NCBI GenBank assembly: GCA_019454185.1 | Contig: CP075368.1 | Coordinates: 434,001 to 498,000, forward strand | Source of the DNA: Phycisphaeraceae bacterium | GTDB taxonomy: Bacteria > Planctomycetota > Phycisphaerae > Phycisphaerales > UBA1924 | Length of the DNA: 64,000 nt | Direction: 5' to 3' | In this document: positions 42,104-49,788 of the stretch, piece after piece | Layout of the letters: each line of letters begins with the position of its first letter | How positions within the stretch are numbered: position 1 is the first letter of the stretch | Position numbers and translations under genes: made by a program | The notes under the pieces: model-generated | What the model saw: the letters and a program-made list of their open reading frames with translations, nothing else | Databases searched by the model: none | What the model was told of the DNA's origin: nothing

Positions 42104-43420
42104 ATGCCCACAGACCTGATTGCCGAACTCAAGTGGCGGGGCCTCTTTCACCAGTGCACCGATGAAGCGGGGCTTCACGCGCACTTGGCTTCAGGGATGC
42201 GCCGCGGCTATGTCGGCTACGACCCCACCGCCGACTCGCTCACCATCGGCAACCTCGTCACCATCATGCTCCTGCGCCACCTCCAGAACGCGGGGCACCA
42301 ACCCGTGGTCGTCTCCGGTGGAGGAACCGGCCTCATCGGCGACCCCTCCGGTAAGTCCGCAGAACGCACGCTGATGACCGAAGAGATCGTCCGCGCCAAC
42401 GTCGACGGCCAACGCCGCATCTATGGCAAACTCCTCGACTTCTCCCCCTCCACAAAGAACCACGCCCTCATCAGCAACAACATGGACTGGCTCGGGAAGA
42501 TCTCCTTCCTCGAGGCCCTCCGCGACATCGGCAAGCACTTCTCCGTCAACGAGATGATCAAGCGCGACTCCGTCCGCGACCGGCTCAACAACCGCGAGCA
42601 GGGGATCTCCTACACCGAGTTCAGCTACATCCTCCTCCAGGCCTACGACTTCGCTCACCTCTACAAGGACATGGGCGTCACCCTCCAGATGGGGGGCAGC
42701 GATCAGTGGGGCAACATCGTCGGGGGCGTGGATCTCATCCGACGGTACGCCCTCGCTGCGGGTGCCGAGTCGACGGAACATCTCTCCTTCGGCCTCACCG
42801 CCCCCCTCGTCACCAAGGCCGATGGAGGCAAGTTCGGCAAGACCGAGTCCGGCGCGATCTGGCTCACAGCCGATCGCACCTCGCCCTACGCCTACTACCA
42901 GTTCTGGCTCAACTGCGCCGATGCCGACGTCGCCCGTTTCCTCCGCATCTTCACGCTCCTTCCTCGTGAAGAGATCGAACGCATCGAAGCCGAGCACGCC
43001 AAGGATCCCGGCCAGCGCATCGCGCAGCGCACCCTCGCCCGCGAGGCCACCACACTCCTCCACGGCAAGTCGGAGATGGAGAACGCCGAGTCCGCCGCGA
43101 AGGCGCTCTTCTCCGGCGATGTCGCGTCCCTCCCCGAGAACCTCCTGGAAGAAGTCCTCGCCTCCGCGCCGTCGAGCGTGCACAACAAGTCCCTGCTCTC
43201 CGGAGATGGCGGTGGGGTCTTACTCGTGGACCTGCTTGTTGAGGTCGGACTGGCATCCAGCAAGCGAGAGTCTCGTGAGTTTCTGACGAATGGAGCGGTC
43301 TCGGTGAATGGTCGCAAGGCCTCGGCTGATGAGCGATTGACCACATCGCATCTCCTGCACGGCAGAATCGCCGTTCTTCAACGCGGAAAGAAGGCGCGCC
43401 ACGTGACGCGTTGGGAGTGA
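42104..43420 (+). CDS. tyrS: tyrosine--tRNA ligase
   Basis: A 438-residue class I synthetase that charges tRNA-Tyr. The HIGH-equivalent is LTIGNL (46-51), followed by GDPSGKSAERTL, QMGGSDQWGNIVGG (196-208) and the KMSKS-equivalent KFGKT (243-247). A C-terminal S4 RNA-binding domain starts ~372 (LLVDLLVEVGLASSKRESREF). Codons from ~42200 to ~43210 end almost uniformly in C (CTC, CGC, TCC, ATC), while the S4-coding part and neighbouring genes favour G- and T-ending codons; the switch near codon 369 is abrupt. Function is not in doubt. Confidence 0.97.
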   Translation: MPTDLIAELKWRGLFHQCTDEAGLHAHLASGMRRGYVGYDPTADSLTIGNLVTIMLLRHLQNAGHQPVVVSGGGTGLIGDPSGKSAERTLMTEEIVRANVDGQRRIYGKLLDFSPSTKNHALISNNMDWLGKISFLEALRDIGKHFSVNEMIKRDSVRDRLNNREQGISYTEFSYILLQAYDFAHLYKDMGVTLQMGGSDQWGNIVGGVDLIRRYALAAGAESTEHLSFGLTAPLVTKADGGKFGKTESGAIWLTADRTSPYAYYQFWLNCADADVARFLRIFTLLPREEIERIEAEHAKDPGQRIAQRTLAREATTLLHGKSEMENAESAAKALFSGDVASLPENLLEEVLASAPSSVHNKSLLSGDGGGVLLVDLLVEVGLASSKRESREFLTNGAVSVNGRKASADERLTTSHLLHGRIAVLQRGKKARHVTRWE

Positions 43421-43479
43421 AGTGAACGTTGGATGGGTCTCCGGTGTGCGGGGGCGTCGGTCAGCATGAAAGGCGGCGT

Positions 43480-44322
43480 GTGCAGAGCGGCAACCGGAGT
43501 TTGATCTGCGTCGGGATTGCCGGGCTTTTGGTCGGGCCGATGGTCTCGGTCATTGCGGGTGGGCTGCAACTGCCGGATGGCGCGACTGGCGCGACCGCGC
43601 TGACGAGCGGTGACAGGGTGCTCGGCAGCGGCTTGTTGCTGGTGGCGATCTCGATCATCGCTGCGAGTGGCACGCTTGCGGCCCGGCTTTCCGGGGCGAG
43701 GACAGGTGCACTGTGTGCGGGCATCGTGGCGATGTGGATCGCCATGAGGCAGGGAAGTCCAGAAGGCGTGATCCTCCACGCACGGAGTGGCGAACCGCTG
43801 ATCTGGCTCGCAGTCGAATCGGCGATTGTCGGGACCTGCATGCCGCTGCTCCTCTGGATTCTGCATCGAGCGTCAGATCAGAATGAGGACGCGGGGGGAT
43901 CAAGAGGGAGCGGGCGTTCGGTTACAACCATTGGAGCAGTCGGTGCGGCGGCCGCGGCTGGGCTACTCGGTGTACAGCTGTTCGGGGTCGAGTCCCTGAA
44001 GGGGCAGACCATCTTCGCAGCGTTTGTGGCGTCTATTCTGGCGGGTGCGGCATCGCGACTCGTTGTTTCTGCGCACGAGGATGTGGCTGTTCGACGGGCG
44101 ACGGTCACTGCGATGGGCGGAGTCGCGATCCTGGCCCTCGCGGGTCCGCTCGCCGCGATTGCTGCCCATGGGCGAGAGGTTGTGGAGGCGGCCTTCGCGG
44201 GGCGGATGATCCGCGTGGCGAACCCCGCGCCCCTAGATTGGCTCGCGGGGGGGCTGCTGGGGGTGCCGATCGGCGTGTGGTGGGCATCGGCGATGATGCC
44301 TCCTGACCGGACCGAACGGTGA
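43480..44322 (+). CDS. integral membrane protein, unknown
   Basis: About 280 residues with seven to eight hydrophobic segments (ICVGIAGLLVGPMVSVIAGG, SGLLLVAISIIAASGTLAARL, LIWLAVESAIVGTCMPLLLWIL, GAVGAAAAAGLLGVQLFGV, VTAMGGVAILALAGPLAAIA, LAGGLLGVPIGVWWASAMM). GTG 43480 is preferred because AAAGGCGG lies just upstream; the frame opens at TTG 43429. The closing DWLAGGLLGVPIGVW is reminiscent of small planctomycete membrane proteins of unknown role. It follows tyrS by ~60 bases. Confidence 0.6.
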   Translation: MQSGNRSLICVGIAGLLVGPMVSVIAGGLQLPDGATGATALTSGDRVLGSGLLLVAISIIAASGTLAARLSGARTGALCAGIVAMWIAMRQGSPEGVILHARSGEPLIWLAVESAIVGTCMPLLLWILHRASDQNEDAGGSRGSGRSVTTIGAVGAAAAAGLLGVQLFGVESLKGQTIFAAFVASILAGAASRLVVSAHEDVAVRRATVTAMGGVAILALAGPLAAIAAHGREVVEAAFAGRMIRVANPAPLDWLAGGLLGVPIGVWWASAMMPPDRTER

Positions 44323-44494
44323 TAGCGATTTCCAGGGGATTATGAAGTCTGCTGGAAGAGTCCTGCGGTTCGCTTGTGACACCTCAGGATGACATGCATC
44401 GAATCCAAATGGGACTCGGGTTCGATTCAACCCGTGATTCCGGCCTTGCAAGCGCTAACCTAGGACATACCTCGAATTGACTGGAACGACGGCC

Positions 44495-45331
44495 ATGGCG
44501 AAGCGGAAAAGTGTGAAGCGGACAGCGGGTATTCCGGACGTGCAGTCGCTCGGGGACAGCCGCAAGGTCGCGATCGATCGTGTCGGTGTGAAGGACATCA
44601 CATATCCGATCAAGTTGCGCACACCCGATGGCGGGGAGCAATCGACGGTCGCTTCGATCAATATGTACGTTTCGCTTCCCCACCACCAGAAGGGGACGCA
44701 CATGTCCCGATTTTTGGAGGTGTTGAACGAACAAACGGGTGAGCCGCTGAGCCCAGATCGGATCCCGGAGGTTGCGAGGGCGATTTCTCGGCGGCTGCAT
44801 GCCGCAGAGGCCCACTTCGAGGCCCGGTTCACGTACTTCATCAAGAAGAAGGCACCTGTGAGCGGCGCGACCGGGCTGATGGATTATCAGGTCACGTTCG
44901 AGTGTACGGCGAACGGGGAGACAGACTTTGTGATCGGTGTCGCGGCTCCGGCGACGAGTCTGTGTCCATGTTCCAAGGAGATCAGCGTCTACGGAGCGCA
45001 CAATCAGCGGTGCCGCGTCGAGGCGAAGGTCCGGGTCAAGGGGATGCTGTGGATCGAGGAGCTGGTCGAGATTCTCGAGGGCGCAGCATCACATCCGGTG
45101 TACGCGGTGCTCAAGAGGCCTGATGAGAAGTTCGTGACGGAGCGTGCCTACGAGAATCCGAAGTTCGTTGAGGACATCGTGCGGGACCTTGCTCTTGCCC
45201 TTGAGCGCGAGAAGCGGATCGTGTGGTTCCAGATCAACTCCGAGAACTTCGAGTCAATCCATAACCACAACGCCTACGCCCAAGTGACGCGAGACAAGCG
45301 TCGCAAGCCGAAGGTGCGATCGAAGGGGTAA
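44495..45331 (+). CDS. folE2: GTP cyclohydrolase FolE2 (type IB)
   Basis: A 278-residue enzyme making 7,8-dihydroneopterin triphosphate from GTP, the first step of folate (or queuosine precursor) synthesis. Marks of type IB are GIPDVQSLGDSRKVAIDRVGVKDITYPI at the N-terminus, SLPHHQKGTHMSRFLE, the metal-binding Cys in TSLCPCSKEIS, GAHNQR and the tail NSENFESIHNHNAYA. ATG 44495 is taken as start; a TTG at 44477 is the frame limit. The gap 44323-44494 before it holds a hairpin at 44417-44434 but no clear promoter. Confidence 0.95.
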   Translation: MAKRKSVKRTAGIPDVQSLGDSRKVAIDRVGVKDITYPIKLRTPDGGEQSTVASINMYVSLPHHQKGTHMSRFLEVLNEQTGEPLSPDRIPEVARAISRRLHAAEAHFEARFTYFIKKKAPVSGATGLMDYQVTFECTANGETDFVIGVAAPATSLCPCSKEISVYGAHNQRCRVEAKVRVKGMLWIEELVEILEGAASHPVYAVLKRPDEKFVTERAYENPKFVEDIVRDLALALEREKRIVWFQINSENFESIHNHNAYAQVTRDKRRKPKVRSKG

Positions 45332-45487
45332 CGCGTCAAGGCGTGCCTTGCCCACATATGGGGCTGAATTCGTCCCCTGCTCATGAATTCACCGGGGGGG
45401 TGTGGAGTCACTGGTGCTGGAAGTGTGGCGGGTCGGGGCCGATGCCCGATCTACCATGGCTGTGGGTCGACCCAAGGAAGGGCAGCC

Positions 45488-47824
45488 ATGGCGAGATCGG
45501 AGCGTCACTCAAGGCGGTTCGTGATCAGGATGCTGGTGATCGCGGCAGCGGTCGGCACCGGTGGCGCCCTGTTGCTCGGCCAACTCTGGCGGTTGACCGC
45601 GCTCGAGGGCGAGGCCCTGCTTGCTGATGCCGACCGTCGTCTGACGCGAGTGGTCTGGCTGCCCACCACACGGGGACGCATCCTTGATCGCAAGGGACGG
45701 GTGCTTGCTGAGGACCGCCCGGCATTTGACCTGACGATAGATTACAGCGTGCTGGCGGGTGAATGGGCGGTCAAGCGTGCGGGTCGTTATGCCCGCCAGG
45801 TACACGCGGCGCAGTGGGGGCGGCTCTCGGGAGACGAGAGGGGGCAACTCATTGACCGCTATCTGCCGGCGTATGCAGCGCACGTGGAGAGCATGTGGTC
45901 CAGCATCGCGCTCACATCGGGCGTGTCGGGCGAGACCCTCATGCGTCGGCAAGATGAGATTCTCGATCGTGTCGCGAGGACTCACCGGGTGATTTCCTCG
46001 GCTCGGAAGCAGCAGTTGCTGGACGCGGCCCTCGCGAGGGGCGAGGAGATCACGACCGAGGTTGAACGCCGCGTCGGGCAGGTGGCCGGACAGGCGATCC
46101 GTGAGCAGCGGGATCAGCATGTGATTGTGCCTCGGATGTCTGAGGCCGCGGCGTTCGAGATGATGCGAGTGGTGGGGGAGCTCATCGAGTTGTATCCGGG
46201 CGGGACTGGAAGCCCTGCCGATGTGGTGGAGCGGCTTCCCGGCGTGTCGGTCGTCGACGCCGGCGCGCGGGAATACCCGCTTGAGCGGATGGAGGTCGAG
46301 GTCGATCTTTCGACTCTGCCGGGTCCGCTGAAGCGGTCGGAGGTTCGTCGCGTTCAGGTCGACGGCGTCGGTGTCCATGTCGTCGGCTCGATGCGTGACA
46401 CTCTGTTCAGAGAATATGCTGAGCGGCGTGCCGTAGCGTTGCGGAGTAATGAGGCGCTTCGGACGGCGGCGATGGGGCACGGGGGTATCGACCGGGGCGA
46501 GTATCGAACTGGGGATGCGGTAGGGCGTGGAGGCGTCGAGGAGTCTCGCGAGCTGGTGCTGCGTGGTCTGCGCGGCGTGGTGACGAGCCGCATCGACACG
46601 GAGGAACGGGTCATCGCGCCGCCGAGCCAGGGGCGTGATGTGTCGCTGGCGATCGATATCCAACTACAGGCGCGGATCCAAGCGATCATGGATCCGTCGG
46701 TTGGGCTCGCGGTCGCGCAGCCGTGGCACGGTGATGAGAATCCGACGGTGCCTGTCGGGACGCATCTCCACGGGGCGGTGGTCGTGCTTGATGTCGATAC
46801 CGGAGATGTGTTGTCGATGGTCTCGACACCGACGTATACGCGGGCGCGGATGCGTGAGGATCCAGGGTCGATCTTCCGTGATCCGATCGGTGTCGCATGG
46901 TTGAACCGGTGCATCGCGAGACCGTATCCGCCCGGGTCGATTGTCAAGGCGTTTGTGTATGTGGGCGCGGTCACGCGCGGGAATCTCGGCGTCTCCCAGC
47001 GGATCTCCTGCACCGGACATCTGCTCGCAGGAAAGCCGGACATGTACCGGTGCTGGATCTATAAGCGATTCGGTTCGACGCACGACGCCTCGCTCGGTCA
47101 CTCACCCACTGGCCGCGAAGCGTTGGCGGTTTCGTGCAACATCTTTTTCTATACGCTCGGACAACGCCTCGGCGCAGACGGGATTCGCTGGGTGTACAAG
47201 GCATTCGGCCTTGGAACACCCTTTGGCCTTGGTGTCGGTCAGGAGTTCAACGGCTTCCTTGGCATCAACGGAGATGAGTCGAACATCCAGATCGGCGACG
47301 CCATCTTCATGGGCATGGGTCAGGGGCCGGTCGCGTGGACACCGATGCATGCCGCTCAGAGTTACGCGATTCTCGCTAGGTCCGGAGTGGTGATTCCGCC
47401 TCGCATGGTGCTCGGAGAGACGGCATCGCCCGTGGAGATCGACGTGGACCAACGAGCGATCGAGGAGGCGTTGCTCGGGCTGGACGGATCCGTGAACGCG
47501 TCGAATGGCACTGGACACTCAATCGCGTTCGAGAATGGTCGGGAGAAGATTTTCAATGTTCCCGGTGTGACCGTATGGGGAAAGACAGGCACCGCCGATG
47601 CCCCCGCGATCACGGTTGATCCCGATGGTGATGGCCCTGAGCGTGCGGTGACGCTTCGCAGCGGCGATCATTCGTGGTTTGTGGTGATGGCTGCCCCCAA
47701 GGGTGAGCAGCGTCCGAGGTATGTTGTCGCGGTCCTGATGGAGTATGCCGGTTCGGGGGGAAAGGTCTCCGGCCCCATTGCCAACCAGGTCTTGCACGCG
47801 TTGAGAGCCGAGGGGTACCTTTAA
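45488..47824 (+). CDS. mrdA: peptidoglycan D,D-transpeptidase, elongation PBP2
   Basis: A 778-residue class B penicillin-binding protein. AAGGAAGGG precedes ATG 45488. One membrane anchor (~12-31), then the pedestal region LPTTRGRILDRKGRVLAEDRPAFDL, and a transpeptidase domain with S-I-V-K (S484-K487), S-C-N (549-551) and KTG (699-701). It cross-links sidewall peptidoglycan with RodA, encoded next with only one base between. About 150 residues more than E. coli PBP2, mostly in the pedestal (helical, 95-200). The presence of mrdA-rodA supports a peptidoglycan wall in this planctomycete. Confidence 0.93.
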   Translation: MARSERHSRRFVIRMLVIAAAVGTGGALLLGQLWRLTALEGEALLADADRRLTRVVWLPTTRGRILDRKGRVLAEDRPAFDLTIDYSVLAGEWAVKRAGRYARQVHAAQWGRLSGDERGQLIDRYLPAYAAHVESMWSSIALTSGVSGETLMRRQDEILDRVARTHRVISSARKQQLLDAALARGEEITTEVERRVGQVAGQAIREQRDQHVIVPRMSEAAAFEMMRVVGELIELYPGGTGSPADVVERLPGVSVVDAGAREYPLERMEVEVDLSTLPGPLKRSEVRRVQVDGVGVHVVGSMRDTLFREYAERRAVALRSNEALRTAAMGHGGIDRGEYRTGDAVGRGGVEESRELVLRGLRGVVTSRIDTEERVIAPPSQGRDVSLAIDIQLQARIQAIMDPSVGLAVAQPWHGDENPTVPVGTHLHGAVVVLDVDTGDVLSMVSTPTYTRARMREDPGSIFRDPIGVAWLNRCIARPYPPGSIVKAFVYVGAVTRGNLGVSQRISCTGHLLAGKPDMYRCWIYKRFGSTHDASLGHSPTGREALAVSCNIFFYTLGQRLGADGIRWVYKAFGLGTPFGLGVGQEFNGFLGINGDESNIQIGDAIFMGMGQGPVAWTPMHAAQSYAILARSGVVIPPRMVLGETASPVEIDVDQRAIEEALLGLDGSVNASNGTGHSIAFENGREKIFNVPGVTVWGKTGTADAPAITVDPDGDGPERAVTLRSGDHSWFVVMAAPKGEQRPRYVVAVLMEYAGSGGKVSGPIANQVLHALRAEGYL

Positions 47825-47825
47825 G

Positions 47826-49046
47826 TTGCTGCGAGGCCTGATCCTGCCACCGACGCACGCGTCAGGTCCCCGACGGGCGGGACTTCGGGTCGTCAATTTC
47901 GGATGGCTCTGCGTGCTCGCCGGTTTGGCACTGTCGCTGCTCGGACTCGACGCGATAGACATCGGAGAGCGCCTGGCACCCGGGCCGGGAGATCCGATCG
48001 GACCGATCGAGCAGAAGCAGACGATCTTCCTGTTTGTAGGACTGATCGCGGGCGGACTTGTGGCCTTGCCCTCGTACAGGTTCTTCGCGGTCTTGGCGTG
48101 GCCCGCCTACATTGTCGCGATTGCTCTGCTGATTTTCCTGCTGCTTCCCTTCGTTCCAGAGTCGATCGTGAAGCCCCGCAATGGCGCGAGGGGGTGGATC
48201 GATCTTGGCTTCGTCGATCTTCAGCCGGCCGAATTCGCAAAGATCGCGTATGTGCTTGCCGTAGCGGCTTATCTTCGGACGCGGCGTAGCCATCGGACGT
48301 TCGTCGGGCTGGTGGTGCCGGGAATCATCACGTTTGTGCCGGTCGCGCTGCTCACCCGGCAGCCGGATCTCGGCACCGCGGCCCTCTTCATTCCCTCACT
48401 GTTCGCGATGCTGGTCATCGCCGGGGCGAAGATCAGGCACCTCACGCTGATCGTGGCGATCGCGATGATGGCGGCTCCGACTGTCTATCCGTTGCTGGAG
48501 CCCCACCAGAAGCAGAGAATCGTCGGGTACATCGGGCAGTTGCGTGGGGATCGGTCCACGGCCAGCGACATCAACTTCCAGGCATTTACCGCGCAGGCGC
48601 TGGTCGGTGCAGGCGGATTGCACGGGCAGCCGGAACCACGCGCCCGCGCACTCGTCCATTACAACCGCTTGCCCGAACGCCACAACGACATGATCTACTC
48701 GGTGATTGTGTGCAGGCATGGCCAGCGAGGGGGCGTGCTCGCGTTGGGGCTGTACGCGGTTTGGCTGCTCGGCGCGGGGCTTACCGCCTGGATGAGCCGG
48801 GACGGCTTTGCCCGGGTCCTGATCTGCGGCGTTATGGGATTCCTCGCGGCCCAGGTCTTTGTGAACGTCGGGATGAACATCGGGCTTCTGCCCATTATCG
48901 GGATCACGCTGCCTTTCGTCTCGTATGGCGGATCGAGCATGCTCACGACGTGGCTGATGACCGGGTTGGTGCTGAACGTCGGGCTCCACAGGGCTCCGTC
49001 GGTTCGCGGCCGCGGATCCGGCTACCCTGATGGTGATGACGAATAG
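47826..49046 (+). CDS. rodA: RodA/FtsW peptidoglycan glycosyltransferase
   Basis: A 406-residue SEDS-family protein with about ten membrane segments. Motifs: GARGWIDLGFVDLQPAEFAKIAYV, LLTRQPDLGTAALFIPS, PERHNDMIYSVI and the strongly conserved IGITLPFVSYGGSSMLTTW. It polymerises lipid II in partnership with PBP2. A TTG start one base after the mrdA stop indicates coupling. Its 3' end overlaps rsmG by 17 bases. Confidence 0.92.
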   Translation: MLRGLILPPTHASGPRRAGLRVVNFGWLCVLAGLALSLLGLDAIDIGERLAPGPGDPIGPIEQKQTIFLFVGLIAGGLVALPSYRFFAVLAWPAYIVAIALLIFLLLPFVPESIVKPRNGARGWIDLGFVDLQPAEFAKIAYVLAVAAYLRTRRSHRTFVGLVVPGIITFVPVALLTRQPDLGTAALFIPSLFAMLVIAGAKIRHLTLIVAIAMMAAPTVYPLLEPHQKQRIVGYIGQLRGDRSTASDINFQAFTAQALVGAGGLHGQPEPRARALVHYNRLPERHNDMIYSVIVCRHGQRGGVLALGLYAVWLLGAGLTAWMSRDGFARVLICGVMGFLAAQVFVNVGMNIGLLPIIGITLPFVSYGGSSMLTTWLMTGLVLNVGLHRAPSVRGRGSGYPDGDDE

Positions 49047-49782
49047 TCCCAAGCAGGAACAGGGAACAGGACCGCTCTCGCCGCCGACGGAGTTTCTCAG
49101 CGCGTGCGGCGAGCTGGGCATCGAGTTCGAAGCTGGCGATGTCGGCAGATTGGGTGAGTACCTGCGTCTGATGCTCGAAGCCAATCGGACGATGAACCTG
49201 ACGGCGATTACAGAGCCGACGCAGGGATGGATCCGGCATATCCAGGATTCGTTGACACTGATGCCGCTGCTGGCGGATCTTCCGTCCGGGGCGAGGGTGA
49301 TTGATGTAGGGTCGGGCGGCGGGTGTCCCGGTGTTCCGCTTGCGGTGGCGATGCCCCATCTCTCGTTTGCGCTGCTGGAGGCGACCGGAAAGAAGGCCGC
49401 GTTCCTTGAGTCGGTCGCTTCGACGATCGACCTTCAGAATGTGACTGTCTTGAATGGTCGAGCCGAGACCTTCGCGGCATTCAAGTCTCCCCACCGGGAG
49501 GCCTACGACGTTGCGGTTGCGAGGGCCGTGGGGCCGCTGGCCGTGGTTGCTGAATTGACGGTGCCGTTCGTCAAAATGGGCGGTCGAGCGTTGCTGATCA
49601 AGGGGCAGAAAGCGGACGCGGAGCTCGACGACGCGGTCGGTGCACTGCGGGCATTGAACGCGGTGCATGCCGGAACGGTGGACACACCGACGGGCCGCAT
49701 CGTGGTGCTCGAGAAACGGGTCGCTACCCCTCGGACGTACCCGAGACGCGACGGGGAGCCGAAGCGGGTGCCCCTACGCTGA
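49030..49782 (+). CDS. rsmG: 16S rRNA (guanine-527-N7)-methyltransferase RsmG
   Basis: A 250-residue SAM methyltransferase (start at ATG 49030 or 49036). Motifs: NLTAITEPTQGWIRHIQDSL, VIDVGSGGGCPGVPLAVAMP (SAM site), FALLEATGKKAAFLE and AVARAVGPLAVVAEL. It methylates G527 in the 530 loop of 16S rRNA; loss gives low-level streptomycin resistance in other bacteria. Translation is probably coupled to rodA through the overlap, although TACCCT lies 7 bases before 49036 and could be an internal promoter. Confidence 0.94.
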   Translation: MVMTNSPKQEQGTGPLSPPTEFLSACGELGIEFEAGDVGRLGEYLRLMLEANRTMNLTAITEPTQGWIRHIQDSLTLMPLLADLPSGARVIDVGSGGGCPGVPLAVAMPHLSFALLEATGKKAAFLESVASTIDLQNVTVLNGRAETFAAFKSPHREAYDVAVARAVGPLAVVAELTVPFVKMGGRALLIKGQKADAELDDAVGALRALNAVHAGTVDTPTGRIVVLEKRVATPRTYPRRDGEPKRVPLR

Positions 49783-49788
49783 ATCTCG

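Noticed and set aside
42191..43183. 330-codon minus-strand open frame
   Set aside because: Antisense to tyrS; its length is explained by the uniform C-ending codons of that gene.
44417..44434. CGGGTT-CGATTC-AACCCG hairpin resembling a tRNA T arm
   Set aside because: Base 52-62 pairing fails when set as a T arm and no other tRNA parts surround it; no T-run for a terminator.
45509..46663. 384-codon minus-strand open frame
   Set aside because: Antisense to the pedestal region of PBP2, no motif.
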